Source of the DNA: Betaproteobacteria bacterium | GTDB lineage: Bacteria > Pseudomonadota > Gammaproteobacteria > Burkholderiales > Burkholderiaceae_F | Assembly: GCA_016861185.1 (NCBI GenBank) | Contig: BOKW01000002.1 | Span: 496,001-560,000 of the forward strand | Length of the DNA stretch: 64,000 bases | Reading direction: 5' to 3' | Shown: one piece after another, positions 9,529 to 19,615 of the stretch | Layout: each line of letters begins with the position of its first letter | How positions within the stretch are numbered: position 1 is the stretch's first letter | The notes under the pieces: generated by a model | Told to the model about the DNA's origin: nothing | The model's database searches: none | The model's input: only the letters and a program-made list of their open reading frames with translations | Program-made: the position numbers and the translations under genes

Positions 9529-10917
9529 TCAGAACGGCGCGCCGGCGGACGCGCCCTGCGCGAGATTGTCGAAGCGCGTGTATTCGCCGCCGAAGCGCAG
9601 GTTGACGCGGCCGATCGGGCCGTTGCGCTGCTTGCCGATGATGATCTCGGCGATGCCCTTGTCGGTCGTGTCGGGGTTGTAGACCTCGTCGCGGTAGATG
9701 AACAGGATCACGTCGGCGTCCTGCTCGATTGCGCCCGACTCGCGCAGATCGGACATCACCGGTCGCTTGTCGGTGCGGCTCTCGACCGTTCGATTGAGCT
9801 GCGACAGCGCGATCACCGGCACCGCCAGCTCCTTGGCGAGCGCCTTCAGCGAACGCGAGATCTCCGAGATTTCGGTCGCGCGGTTTTCGCCGGTGCTCGT
9901 CGCCGACATCAGCTGCAGGTAATCGATGATCACCAGCCCGAGCCGGCCGCAGGTGCGGTACAGCCGGCGCGCGCGCGCGCGCAGCTCGAGCGAATTCAGC
10001 GCCGGCGTCTCGTCGATGTACAGCGGCGCCTCGTGCATCTTCTGGATCGCGCTGGTGAGCTTGGGCCAGTCCTCGTCGAGCAGCCGTCCCGTGCGCAGCC
10101 GCTGCTGATCGAGCCGTCCGACGGAACTCAGCATGCGCAGCGCGAGCTGGGTCGCGCCCATCTCCATCGAGAACACCGCCACCGGCAGGCCCTGGTCGAT
10201 CGCGACGTGCTCGCCGATGTTCAGCGCGAGCGAGGTCTTGCCCATCGAAGGGCGGCCCGCGATGATGATCAGGTCGCCCGGCTGCAGCCCGGAGGTCTTG
10301 CTGTCGAGGTCGGTGAAGCCGGTCGGCACGCCCGTCACGTCGGACGGGTGCGCGCGTTCGAACAGCTCCTGGATGCGCTCGACGACCTTCGTCAGCAGGG
10401 GCTCGATCTCGATGAAGCCCTGCTTGCCGCGCGCGCCTTCCTCGGCGATCTGGAAGACCTTCGATTCGGCCTCGTCGAGGATCGTTTTGGTCTCGCGCCC
10501 GTGCGGGTTTAGCGCGCTGGTGGCGATCTCGTCGCCCACCGTGACGAGCTGCCGCAGCACGCTGCGGTCGCGGACGATCTCGGCGTAGCGGCGGATGTTC
10601 GCCGCCGAAGGTGTGTTCTGCGCGAGCGCGTTCAGGTACACGAGCCCGCCCGCGTCGTCGGCGCGGCCGGCGGTCTGCAGCGACTCGTAGACCGTCACCG
10701 CGTCCGCAGGCTTGCTCTGGTCGATCAGCCGGCTGACGTGCTGGAAGATCAGCCGGTGATCCTGCCGATAGAAGTCATCGGCCGAGATCATGTCGGCGAT
10801 CTTGTCCCACGCGGTGTTGTCGAGCAGCAGCCCGCCGAGCACGGACTGCTCGGCTTCGATCGAGTGCGGGGGCGTGCGGACGGAGGCGAACTGCGGGTCC
10901 GCGACGGGCAGATTCAT
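9529..10917 (-). CDS. dnaB: Replicative DNA helicase DnaB
   Basis: Hexameric 5'-3' helicase that unwinds DNA at the replication fork and recruits primase. The 462-residue protein has the N-terminal DnaB domain (PHSIEAEQSVLGGLLLD) and a RecA-like C-terminal domain with Walker A AGRPSMGKTS near residue 215 and Walker B-type LVIIDYLQLM. The length is normal and no intein is present. It follows the S6-PriB-S18-L9 operon after a 74-base gap with a strong hairpin, so it may be read partly from that operon. Clustering with the primosome protein PriB is functionally coherent. Confidence 0.98.
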   Translation of the reverse strand: MNLPVADPQFASVRTPPHSIEAEQSVLGGLLLDNTAWDKIADMISADDFYRQDHRLIFQHVSRLIDQSKPADAVTVYESLQTAGRADDAGGLVYLNALAQNTPSAANIRRYAEIVRDRSVLRQLVTVGDEIATSALNPHGRETKTILDEAESKVFQIAEEGARGKQGFIEIEPLLTKVVERIQELFERAHPSDVTGVPTGFTDLDSKTSGLQPGDLIIIAGRPSMGKTSLALNIGEHVAIDQGLPVAVFSMEMGATQLALRMLSSVGRLDQQRLRTGRLLDEDWPKLTSAIQKMHEAPLYIDETPALNSLELRARARRLYRTCGRLGLVIIDYLQLMSATSTGENRATEISEISRSLKALAKELAVPVIALSQLNRTVESRTDKRPVMSDLRESGAIEQDADVILFIYRDEVYNPDTTDKGIAEIIIGKQRNGPIGRVNLRFGGEYTRFDNLAQGASAGAPF

Positions 10918-10955
10918 CGTCGCTCCGGAAAGGTGCGACCGACTATATCAAGGCC

Positions 10956-10981
10956 GCCTCCGCGCAAGCATGCGCGGAGGC
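10956..10981 (-). terminator. Hairpin between rplI and dnaB
   Basis: A perfect 10-base stem GCCTCCGCGC / GCGCGGAGGC with a six-base loop, 11 bases after the rplI stop. There is no proper U-tract after it on the minus strand, so it is either a weak or Rho-assisted terminator, or a stabilising 3' end or processing signal separating the ribosomal operon from dnaB. Confidence 0.5.
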
Positions 10982-10991
10982 GCCAGCGGCA

Positions 10992-11444
10992 TCAGGCCTG
11001 CTCGGCGACGACCGTCACGCCGATCTCGACGACGACGTCGGCGTGCAGCGCGACCGATACCTTGTGCTCGCCGACGATCTTCAGCGGGCCCTGCGGCATG
11101 CGGATCTGGCCCTTCGCGACCGGGAAGCCCTGCTTGCCGAGCGCTTCGGCGATGTCGAAGTTCGTGACCGAACCGAACAGGCGGCCGTCGACGCCCGCCT
11201 TCGCGGGAATCGTCAGCACGAGCCCGTTCAGCTTCTCGGCGACCGCCTGCGCGGCCGCGAGCTTCTCCGACTGCGCCTTTTCCAGCTCGGCGCGGCGCGC
11301 CTCGAACTCCTTGATCGCCGCTTCGGTCGCGCGGCGCGCCTTGCCTTGCGGGATCAGGTAGTTGCGCGCGTAGCCTTCCTTGACCTTGACCACGTCGCCG
11401 AGGCCGCCGAGGTTGACGACCTTCTCCAGCAGGATGACTTGCAT
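10992..11444 (-). CDS. rplI: 50S ribosomal protein L9
   Basis: Binds 23S rRNA with its N-terminal domain and is linked by a long helix to a C-terminal domain. The 150-residue length is standard, and the N terminus ([17 protein letters not shown] then [13 protein letters not shown]) is the L9 signature. It is the last gene of the rpsF-priB-rpsR-rplI operon, 14 bases after rpsR. Confidence 0.98.
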   Translation of the reverse strand: MQVILLEKVVNLGGLGDVVKVKEGYARNYLIPQGKARRATEAAIKEFEARRAELEKAQSEKLAAAQAVAEKLNGLVLTIPAKAGVDGRLFGSVTNFDIAEALGKQGFPVAKGQIRMPQGPLKIVGEHKVSVALHADVVVEIGVTVVAEQA

Positions 11445-11458
11445 GGCGTGCCTCCCGC

Positions 11459-11740
11459 TCAGTGGTTGTCGGTATACGGCAGCAGCGCGAGGAAGCGCGC
11501 GCGCTTGATCGCCGTGTCGAGCTGGCGCTGGTAATGCGCCTTCGTGCCGGTCAGCCGCGCCGGCATGATCTTGCCGTTGTCGCTGATGAAGTCGCGCAGC
11601 GTCTCGATGTCCTTGTAGTCGATCTGCTCGACGCCTTCGACCGTGAAGCGGCAGAACTTCTTGCGCTTGAACAGCGCGTTCTGCTGGCCGCCGCGGCGAC
11701 CGCCGCCCTTGCCCTTGGGTTTGCCTCGTGTGAATGCCAT
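11459..11740 (-). CDS. rpsR: 30S ribosomal protein S18
   Basis: Forms a heterodimer with S6 on the platform of the small subunit. The 93-residue basic protein has a Gly/Lys-rich start and the core [18 protein letters not shown], then [17 protein letters not shown] sequence (here [13 protein letters not shown]). It lies one base after the priB stop, so translation is tightly coupled. Its partner S6 is two genes upstream. Confidence 0.98.
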   Translation of the reverse strand: MAFTRGKPKGKGGGRRGGQQNALFKRKKFCRFTVEGVEQIDYKDIETLRDFISDNGKIMPARLTGTKAHYQRQLDTAIKRARFLALLPYTDNH

Positions 11741-11741
11741 T

Positions 11742-12041
11742 TCAGACTCCTGAGATCCGTGTGTATTCGGTGACGTGAAGAACGATCCGGTTGGAGCGTC
11801 GGCTGCGCGGTGCGAGGAATCCGGCCAGTTCGACTTCGGCGCCGAGCGGTTCGCGGTCCAGTTGCTCGCCCACGCTGCCCAGCGCCAGCGCCGTCAGGTC
11901 GAAAGCCAGTTCCCGTTCGGCTCCCGCTTCGACCGCAGTTCCGGTATGCCGGAATCCCGCCTCGAGCACCGGCAACCCGGCCGGCGTGTAGCGCAGCGCG
12001 GCCTTCTCGACCAGCACGGCGCGCAGGCGGAAGCGGTTCAA
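11742..12041 (-). CDS. priB: Primosomal replication protein PriB
   Basis: Single-strand DNA-binding OB-fold protein that stabilises PriA during replication restart. The 99-residue product has the family N terminus [20 protein letters not shown] and ends in an LHVTEYTRI strand. The start is a TTG at 12041, chosen because it gives the conserved MNR start and has GGAG about 11 bases upstream; no ATG is available. Its place between rpsF and rpsR is the conserved betaproteobacterial and gammaproteobacterial arrangement. Confidence 0.93.
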   Translation of the reverse strand: MNRFRLRAVLVEKAALRYTPAGLPVLEAGFRHTGTAVEAGAERELAFDLTALALGSVGEQLDREPLGAEVELAGFLAPRSRRSNRIVLHVTEYTRISGV

Positions 12042-12067
12042 GTCCGACGCGGCTCCGTCCCGCTCGT

Positions 12068-12433
12068 TCAGGCCGACGCCTGCTCGGCGGCCGCCTTCTT
12101 CGCCTCTTCCTTCTCGACCACCTTCATCATCGGCGACGGGCCGGTTTCGGCCTTCTTCATGCCGACGGTCAGATGGCGCAGCACGGCGTCGTTGTAGCGG
12201 AAGCCGTGCTCCAGTTCGTCGAGCGTGGCCTTGCCGCACTCGATGTTCATCAGCACGTAGTGCGCCTTGACCAGCTTTTCGATCGGATACGCGAGCTGGC
12301 GACGGCCCCAGTCCTCGATGCGGTGGACCTTGCCGCCCTGGCCGGTGATCAGGGCCTTGTAGCGATCGATCATCGCCGGCACCTGCTCGCTCTGGTCCGG
12401 ATGGACGATGAAGCAGATTTCGTAGTGACGCAT
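12068..12433 (-). CDS. rpsF: 30S ribosomal protein S6
   Basis: Binds 16S rRNA together with S18. The 121-residue protein begins [18 protein letters not shown] and contains the typical [16 protein letters not shown] segment; the C-terminal tail is charged and Ala-rich ([15 protein letters not shown]), as is common. The ATG at 12433 has a strong AAGGAG five bases upstream. It is the first gene of the operon, with a promoter about 70-100 bases upstream. Confidence 0.98.
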   Translation of the reverse strand: MRHYEICFIVHPDQSEQVPAMIDRYKALITGQGGKVHRIEDWGRRQLAYPIEKLVKAHYVLMNIECGKATLDELEHGFRYNDAVLRHLTVGMKKAETGPSPMMKVVEKEEAKKAAAEQASA

Positions 12434-12454
12434 TGAGACTCCTTGTGGATTGAA

Positions 12455-12482
12455 GCCGCCCCGAGCGTCGTTCGAGTGCGGC
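12455..12482 (-). promoter_or_regulatory. Leader hairpin of the rpsF operon (possible S6:S18 site)
   Basis: In the 5' leader of rpsF, GCCGC and GCGGC form the base of a stem extended by CUCGA/UCGGG across a bulged A, with a seven-base loop. S6:S18 complexes are known to bind an rpsF leader RNA in many bacteria, so this is a candidate operator. I cannot confirm the specific binding motif by eye. Confidence 0.3.
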
Positions 12483-12502
12483 AAGGCTTGGAAAAGCGCG
12501 GA

Positions 12503-12532
12503 AGTATACCGGTGACCGCGCGCCCGGCTCAA
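12503..12532 (-). promoter_or_regulatory. Sigma-70 type promoter of rpsF operon
   Basis: On the minus strand, TTGAGC (12532-12527), an 18-base spacer and TATACT (12508-12503). The -10 matches five of six consensus positions and the -35 four of six. Transcription would start near 12496, giving a leader of about 63 bases that contains the hairpin at 12455-12482. Confidence 0.6.
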
Positions 12533-12566
12533 GGCGCCGGACCGTCGGGGTGCCGGATCGGCGCGT

Positions 12567-13316
12567 TCAGGTTGCGTCCGCGGGCAACAGCGCCGGCAGG
12601 GCCACGGCCGCCGGAGCGCGGACGACGACGTCGGCCAGGTCGTCGAGCTCGCTTTCGTTCGGATTCACGACGAGGACGCGCGCTCCGTAGCGCCGCGCCA
12701 GCGCGGGTAGCCCAGCCGCCGGATAAACCAGCCCGGACGTCCCGACCACCAGCATCAGATCGCAGGCCGACGCCGCCTCCTCCGCGCGCGCCAGCACGGC
12801 CGGGTCGAGCACTTCGCCGAACCACACGACGTCGGGCCGCAGCCAGCTTCCGCACGACGGGCAGCGCGGCGGCTCGCCCGCCGGCAACGCGGCCGCATCC
12901 TCGTAGCGGACGCCGCACTCGGCGAAGCACTTGGTGCGCAGGATGTTGCCGTGCAGTTCGATGACGTCGCGGCTGCCGGCACGCGCGTGCAGTCCATCGA
13001 CGTTCTGCGTCACCAGCGCGAACTGCTCGAAGCGCCCGCCGGCGCGCGCGAGCGCAAGATGGCCCGCGTTCGGCACGGCGCGGGCGACGAGTTCGCGCCG
13101 CCATGCGTACCAGCGCCAGACCAAGGGCGGATCCGCACGAAAACCCTCGGGTGAAGCGAGCTGCGCCGGATCGAATCTCGACCACAGCCCGGTCTGCGCA
13201 TCACGAAAGGTCGGCACGCCGCTTTCCGCCGACACACCCGCCCCTGTCAGCACCGCGCAGCGCCGCGCGCGGGCGATCAGGCGCGCGGCGGCGGCAAGTG
13301 TGTCGGCGCTGCTCAC
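12567..13316 (-). CDS. cobB: Sir2-family NAD-dependent protein deacylase
   Basis: Removes acyl groups from lysines using NAD+. The 249-residue protein has the sirtuin motifs [15 protein letters not shown] (about residue 22), TQNVDGLH with the general-base histidine in IELHGN, a zinc site formed by two Cys pairs (TKCFAEC and PRCPSCG) and [11 protein letters not shown]. The class III-type WRWYAWRR segment suggests desuccinylase/deacetylase activity. Translation starts at GTG 13316, overlapping the upstream hydroxylase stop by four bases (GTGA), so the two are coupled. Confidence 0.9.
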   Translation of the reverse strand: MSSADTLAAAARLIARARRCAVLTGAGVSAESGVPTFRDAQTGLWSRFDPAQLASPEGFRADPPLVWRWYAWRRELVARAVPNAGHLALARAGGRFEQFALVTQNVDGLHARAGSRDVIELHGNILRTKCFAECGVRYEDAAALPAGEPPRCPSCGSWLRPDVVWFGEVLDPAVLARAEEAASACDLMLVVGTSGLVYPAAGLPALARRYGARVLVVNPNESELDDLADVVVRAPAAVALPALLPADAT

Positions 13317-14335
13317 CTGGCCGCCGCCGTCGCTTCCGGCAAACGCCGCTCGATCAACGCGAACCACAACGGCGGGACCAGCGCGGCGACGACCATCGTC
13401 GGGTAGCCCGCCGGAAGCTGCGGCGCAGCGGGTATCGTGCGCAGCGCCTCGTACGGGCGCTCCATATGCGCATGATGGTCGGAGTGAAGCTGCAGGTTGA
13501 ACAGCAGCCAATTGCTGATCGCGAAATCGGCGTTCCACGAATGACGCGGCTGCACCGGCTCGTAGCGCGCGCCCTGCCGGCGGCGCTGCAGGCCGTAGTG
13601 CTCGATGTAGTTGACGGTTTCGAGCAGCACGAAGGCCCAGATTGCCTGCAGTACGAACAACACCAGCGCCTGCGCGCCCCCGGCCCAGGCGGCCACACCG
13701 AGCAGCAAGCCGGACAACACCGTGCCGCTCAGTACCCAGTTCGACGGATGCCACGCCCAACGCCCGCTGCGCCGAAGCCGCATCGCTTCGAGCTTCCACG
13801 CGTGCGCAAACCCGCCGATCACCGACCGCAGGATGAAGCGGTACACGTTCATGCCGCGCGGCGCGGTGGCCGGATCGTCGGGCGTGGCCACGCGCACATG
13901 ATGGCCGCGGACGTGCTCGACGAAGAAGTGCCCGTACAGCACCGACACGAGCAGCACTTTGGCGATCGCTCGATCGAGCCGCGCCGCGCGATGGCCGAGT
14001 TCGTGGGCCACCGTGATGCCGATGCCACCGGTGACCGTGCCCACCGCCAGCGCGAACCCGACCAGTTCTCCCCACGCGAGCGTCGGTGCGAGCCGGGCCG
14101 CGTCGACCAGCAGCCAGGCCTGGAACACGAGATGCGCACGCGGGATCCAGCGTGCGACCGCGTCGGGCAGCGCCTGCATCGCGCCCCGGCGCGGCGCACC
14201 GACCCACGCGTCGAGCGCCGGGATCAGCGCGAAGGTGACGGCCAGCGTCATCCACGGGATGCCGAGCGCCAGCCAAACCAGCGGCATCGTCGCAAACAGC
14301 GCCAGCACCGCGAGCGCGAACAGTCCGATCAGCAT
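13313..14335 (-). CDS. alkB: AlkB-type integral-membrane diiron hydroxylase
   Basis: A 340-residue membrane protein with all histidine clusters of the alkane 1-monooxygenase family: HELGH, EHVRGHHVRVATPDDPA, NYIEHYGL and LQLHSDHHAHMER. These bind two non-haem irons; AlkB enzymes hydroxylate the terminal carbon of alkanes with electrons from rubredoxin. Several hydrophobic spans precede the boxes. It is somewhat shorter than classical AlkB of about 400 residues, and no rubredoxin gene is nearby, so substrate is uncertain (alkanes, fatty acyl chains or another hydrocarbon). The ATG at 14335 is preferred over a start 17 codons upstream. It is coupled to the sirtuin and sits in an RNA-processing neighbourhood. 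Confidence 0.85.
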   Translation of the reverse strand: MLIGLFALAVLALFATMPLVWLALGIPWMTLAVTFALIPALDAWVGAPRRGAMQALPDAVARWIPRAHLVFQAWLLVDAARLAPTLAWGELVGFALAVGTVTGGIGITVAHELGHRAARLDRAIAKVLLVSVLYGHFFVEHVRGHHVRVATPDDPATAPRGMNVYRFILRSVIGGFAHAWKLEAMRLRRSGRWAWHPSNWVLSGTVLSGLLLGVAAWAGGAQALVLFVLQAIWAFVLLETVNYIEHYGLQRRRQGARYEPVQPRHSWNADFAISNWLLFNLQLHSDHHAHMERPYEALRTIPAAPQLPAGYPTMVVAALVPPLWFALIERRLPEATAAAR

Positions 14336-14366
14336 GGCGGCATGGTGCGCGCGCCGTGCACCGGTT

Positions 14367-15116
14367 TCAAGCGGGCCGCGTCGCACTGCGCTGGCGTACC
14401 GTTTCGAACAGACAGATACCCGCCGCGACCGACACGTTGAGGCTTTCGACGTGACCGGCCAGCGGGATCCGCGCCAGCCAGTCGCAGCGCTCGCGCGTCA
14501 GCCGCCGCAGTCCTTCGCCTTCGGCCCCGAGCGCCCAGGCCAGCGGGCCGGTCAAGCTCAGCTCGTACAGCGAAGTCTGCGCGTCGCCGCTTGCGCCCGC
14601 GATCCAGATGCCGGCCTCCTTCAGCTCGTCCATCGCGCGCGCGAGGTTGGTCACCGCGATCAGCGGCAGCGTTTCGGTCGCGCCGGCCGCGGCTTTCGCG
14701 ACGACGGGCGTCAGCGCGGCCGAACGGTCGCGCGGCACGATCACCGCCGCGACGCCGGCGGCGTCGGCCACGCGCAGGCAGGCGCCGAGATTGCGCGGAT
14801 CGGTCACGCCGTCGAGCAGCAGCAGCAGCGTGTCGGGTTGCACGGCCGCGAGCACGTCGTCGAGCGTGGCCGCCGCCGCGCGTTCGGCACACAGCGCGGC
14901 GACGCCCTGATGCGGCGCGTCGCCCGCCAGTCCGTGCAGCCGCCGTGCGTCGACGGCAACGATGCGCACGCGCGCTTGTTCCGCCCGTTCGAGCAACTGC
15001 TTCATCCGCGCGTCGCGCCGCTCGCCGTCGACGTACAGCACCTCGATCGAATCGGGCGCGTGGCGCAGCCGCGCGTTGACCGCGTGAAAGCCGGCGAGTA
15101 CGCGTCGGCCTGCCAC
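14367..15116 (-). CDS. rlmB: 23S rRNA (guanosine-2'-O-)-methyltransferase RlmB
   Basis: SPOUT/TrmH-type enzyme that methylates G2251 of 23S rRNA. The 249-residue protein has an N-terminal substrate-binding domain and the three SPOUT motifs: DPRNLGACLRVADAAGV, ALGAEGEGL and LNVSVAAGI, which form the trefoil-knot SAM site. It begins immediately after the rnr stop with no intervening base, the usual rnr-rlmB pairing. Confidence 0.96.
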   Translation of the reverse strand: MAGRRVLAGFHAVNARLRHAPDSIEVLYVDGERRDARMKQLLERAEQARVRIVAVDARRLHGLAGDAPHQGVAALCAERAAAATLDDVLAAVQPDTLLLLLDGVTDPRNLGACLRVADAAGVAAVIVPRDRSAALTPVVAKAAAGATETLPLIAVTNLARAMDELKEAGIWIAGASGDAQTSLYELSLTGPLAWALGAEGEGLRRLTRERCDWLARIPLAGHVESLNVSVAAGICLFETVRQRSATRPA

Positions 15117-17537
15117 TCAGCCTCCGCGCCGGCGCGTTTTGGCGATCCGCATCCCGCCCACGCCCCGCTTGCCCGCGCGCGCGCGCTCGCGCTTGTCGGC
15201 ATCGCGCAGCTTGCGAGCGGCCGCAACGGCGCGGCGCGCCTTGCGTTCCTCGGGGCTTTCGCCCTTCTTCGCGGGTTTGCCCGGTTTCGCGGGGCCGGGC
15301 ACCGCCGCGAGCAGCGCCTTGCGATCGGTCGAGCGCACGAGCCGGAAGTCGATGCGGCGCGCCTCGAGGTCGACGCGCGCGACCTGCACCGTGACGCGGT
15401 CCGACAGCCGGTAGCGCATCCCCGTGCGCTCGCCGCGCAGCTCATGCATCGGCTCGTTGAACGTGAAGTACTCGGAGCCCAGTTCGGAGACGTGCACCAG
15501 TCCCTCGACGAACAGGTCGTCGAGCACGACGAAGATGCCGAAAGGCACGACGGCGCTGATCGTCCCGCTGAAAACCTCGCCGACGCGCTCGCGCATGTAG
15601 TAGCTCTTCAGCCACGCCTCGACGTCGCGCGAGGCTTCGTCGGCCCTGCGTTCGTTGGCCGAACACAGCAGGCCGAGCTTCTCCCACACCGGCAGCGTCG
15701 CGTGGTCCTTCGCTTCGCCCTTCGCCGCACGCGTGCGGCCACGCGCCGGCGGGGGTGCAGCGTCGGCGGCCGCGGCGACGAGCGCCGGTGCGTAGGTCTG
15801 GCGCGCGAGGATCGCCTTGATCGCGCGATGCACGAGCAGGTCCGGGTAGCGGCGGATCGGCGACGTGAAGTGCGCGTAGGCCTCATAGGCGAGGCCGAAG
15901 TGGCCGACGTTGTGCGGGCTGTAGACGGCCTGCTGCATCGAGCGCAGCAGCACGGTCTGCAGAAGCTGCTGGTCGGGACGCGCGCGGATCTTCGCGATCA
16001 GCCGCGCGTAATCGGCGGGCTCCGGCGCATCGCCGCCTTCGAGCTGCAGGCCGAGCGTCTTCAGCAGCGTGCGCAGGTTGGCCAGTCGCTCGGGTGTCGG
16101 CCCCTCGTGAACTCGAAACAGCGCCGGGTGCTTGTGCCGATTCAGGAAATCGGCCGCGCAGACGTTGGCGGCCAGCATGCACTCCTCGATCAGCTTGTGC
16201 GCGTCGTTGCGGGTGCGGGCGACGATGCGCTCGATACGACCGTTCGCGTCGCACACGATGTACGTCTCGGTCGTCTCCAGGTCGATCGCACCGCGCGCCT
16301 CGCGCGCCCGGGCGAGCACCTGATACAGGTCATACAGGTCGTTGAGCTGCGGCAGCAGCGGAGCCAGCTTCTTCGCCGCGCGGCTGTCGGGCACCGACAG
16401 CGCTTCCCACACGTCCGTGTAGGTCAGTCGCGCGTGCGAGTGCATGACCGCCGGATAGAACTGGTAGGCGGTGATGGCACCCTTGGCGGAGACCACCATG
16501 TCGGCGACCATCACGAGCCGATCGACGTTCGGGTTCAGCGAGCAGATGCCGTTCGACAGCCGCTCCGGAAGCATCGGGATCACGCGCCGCGGGAAGTACA
16601 CCGAGGTCGAGCGGTTCTGCGCCTCCGCATCGAGCGCATCCCCGCTCTTCACGTAGTGGCTGACGTCGGCGATCGCGACGACGAGGCGCCACTTCTTGCG
16701 GCCCGGACCGATCGGTTCGGCGTAGACCGCGTCGTCGAAATCGCGCGCGTCCTCGCCGTCGATCGTCACCAGCGGCACGTCGCGCAGGTCGACGCGCCCT
16801 TTCAGCTCGCGTGGCTGCACCGTCGCCGGGATCGCCTCGGCCTGCGCCAGCGTGGCCGGCGAGAACTCGTGCGGCACCGCGAACTTGCGCACCGCGATCT
16901 CGATCTCCATGCCCGGATCGTCGATCGCACCGAGCACCTCGATCACGCGGCCGACCGGCTGCACGTGCCGCTGCGGCTGCTGCACGATCTCGACGACCAC
17001 CACCTGCCCGTGCTGCGCCGACAGCGTCGCGCCGGGCGGCACCAGGATGTCGTGCTGGATCCTCTGGTCCTCGGGCACGACGATGGTCACGCCGCGCTCG
17101 TTCAGGAAGCGGCCGACCAGCCGGTTGGTCCGGTGCTCGATGACCTCGACGATCTCGCCTTCGGGCCGGCCGCGGCGATCCTGCCCGGATACGCGCGCGA
17201 GCACGCGGTCGCCGTGCAGCACCTTGCTCATCTCGTGCTCGGGCAGCACCAAGTCGGGACCGCCGTCGTCGCGGATCAGGAAGCCGAAGCCGTCGCGATG
17301 GCCCTGCACCTGGCCCGACAGCAGATTGGCGCGCGCCGCGACGAGCAGCAGGCCGGCACGATTGCGCACGATGCGGCCGGCGCGCTCGAGCGCGGCGACT
17401 TCGGCGTCGAGCGCGGCGCGTTCGGCCACGGCCACGTGCAGGCGCTGCGCCAGCTCGTCGGGCGTCAGCGGCGAACGCGCGTGCGTCAGCGCCGCGAGGA
17501 TCGCATCGCGATCAGGGATTTCCTGCTTCAAGGGCAA
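15117..17537 (-). CDS. rnr: Ribonuclease R
   Basis: Processive 3'-5' exoribonuclease that degrades structured RNA. The 806-residue protein contains cold-shock domains (about residues 60-200), the RNB catalytic domain with the acidic cluster in DGEDARDFDDAVYAEP, an S1 domain near 640-720, and a Lys/Arg-rich tail, matching the family. The start is a TTG at 17537 (MPLKQEIPDRD); a second TTG two codons later is possible. It diverges from the tRNA-Leu gene and is followed directly by rlmB. Confidence 0.96.
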   Translation of the reverse strand: MPLKQEIPDRDAILAALTHARSPLTPDELAQRLHVAVAERAALDAEVAALERAGRIVRNRAGLLLVAARANLLSGQVQGHRDGFGFLIRDDGGPDLVLPEHEMSKVLHGDRVLARVSGQDRRGRPEGEIVEVIEHRTNRLVGRFLNERGVTIVVPEDQRIQHDILVPPGATLSAQHGQVVVVEIVQQPQRHVQPVGRVIEVLGAIDDPGMEIEIAVRKFAVPHEFSPATLAQAEAIPATVQPRELKGRVDLRDVPLVTIDGEDARDFDDAVYAEPIGPGRKKWRLVVAIADVSHYVKSGDALDAEAQNRSTSVYFPRRVIPMLPERLSNGICSLNPNVDRLVMVADMVVSAKGAITAYQFYPAVMHSHARLTYTDVWEALSVPDSRAAKKLAPLLPQLNDLYDLYQVLARAREARGAIDLETTETYIVCDANGRIERIVARTRNDAHKLIEECMLAANVCAADFLNRHKHPALFRVHEGPTPERLANLRTLLKTLGLQLEGGDAPEPADYARLIAKIRARPDQQLLQTVLLRSMQQAVYSPHNVGHFGLAYEAYAHFTSPIRRYPDLLVHRAIKAILARQTYAPALVAAAADAAPPPARGRTRAAKGEAKDHATLPVWEKLGLLCSANERRADEASRDVEAWLKSYYMRERVGEVFSGTISAVVPFGIFVVLDDLFVEGLVHVSELGSEYFTFNEPMHELRGERTGMRYRLSDRVTVQVARVDLEARRIDFRLVRSTDRKALLAAVPGPAKPGKPAKKGESPEERKARRAVAAARKLRDADKRERARAGKRGVGGMRIAKTRRRGG

Positions 17538-17577
17538 ACGTTCTCTTTCTTGTCGAGTGCTTCGCGGCCGCGTTCAT

Positions 17578-17605
17578 TTGACATCGCAAGGCCGGCAATT
17601 ACAAT
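17578..17605 (+). promoter_or_regulatory. Promoter of tRNA-Leu(CAG)
   Basis: A perfect TTGACA at 17578-17583, a 16-base spacer and TACAAT at 17600-17605, with the tRNA starting 17 bases after the -10. On the opposite strand TGTAAT (17603-17598) overlaps the same sequence and could serve rnr, so the divergent promoters may compete. Confidence 0.78.
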
Positions 17606-17621
17606 GCGCGCCTCGCAGCGT

Positions 17622-17706
<85 letters not shown>

Positions 17707-17714
17707 CTTGAAAA

Positions 17715-17737
17715 GCCGGCACTCGCCGGATTTTTTT
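17715..17737 (+). terminator. Intrinsic terminator of tRNA-Leu
   Basis: A short stem CCGGC/GCCGG with an ACTC loop is followed by A and a run of seven T at 17731-17737, nine bases after the tRNA 3' end. Confidence 0.8.
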
Positions 17738-17780
17738 CGTTCTCCGCACCCATCGCCGACGCGCGTTCGTTCTGCCGCGT

Positions 17781-18305
17781 TCATTCGCCGCGCGCGCGGC
17801 TGCGCAGTCGCGCGGCAAGCTGATGCGGCCGCAGCGAGTCGTACTCCTCGAACGGCTGGTGGATCCAGGGACTCGTCGGCAGGTACTGCACGTAGTAATC
17901 GGGCTTGAACGTCGATACCGCCTTGTACCAGAGCACGGCGGTGCGCACCTCGCTGAGCGCGGCGAAGCGCTGCTTCAGGTGTTCGATCACGCGCGTCAGC
18001 GTCACGCCCGAGTCGACCAGATCGTCGACCAGAAGCAGCTTGCCGTGCAGGCCGCCGCCGGTCATCGTGATGAATTCGGCGATGTCGAGCCGTCCCTGCC
18101 GCGTGCCGGCCGCTTCGCGGTACGAGCTGGCCGCAAGGATGCCGAGCGGCATGTCGTAAATGCGAGAGATCACGTCGCCGACCCGCAACCCGCCGCGCGC
18201 CAGGCACAGGATCGAGTCGAAGCGATAGCCGGACTCGTAGACCTGCAGCGCGAGCTGCTCGATCAGGCGGTGATACTCGTCCCAGCCGACGTGAAGATCC
18301 TTCAT
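17781..18305 (-). CDS. Phosphoribosyltransferase
   Basis: A 174-residue type I phosphoribosyltransferase. The PRPP-binding motif LLLVDDLVDSGVT lies near residue 92, and ILCLARGGLRVGDVIS near 33 gives the PPi-binding loop. The fold and size suggest a purine base salvage enzyme (xanthine or hypoxanthine-guanine type); the exact base is not readable from the sequence. It follows purA by 14 bases, which supports a purine role. Confidence 0.85.
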   Translation of the reverse strand: MKDLHVGWDEYHRLIEQLALQVYESGYRFDSILCLARGGLRVGDVISRIYDMPLGILAASSYREAAGTRQGRLDIAEFITMTGGGLHGKLLLVDDLVDSGVTLTRVIEHLKQRFAALSEVRTAVLWYKAVSTFKPDYYVQYLPTSPWIHQPFEEYDSLRPHQLAARLRSRARGE

Positions 18306-18319
18306 CGCCGCTCCCCGTC

Positions 18320-19615
<1,296 letters not shown>

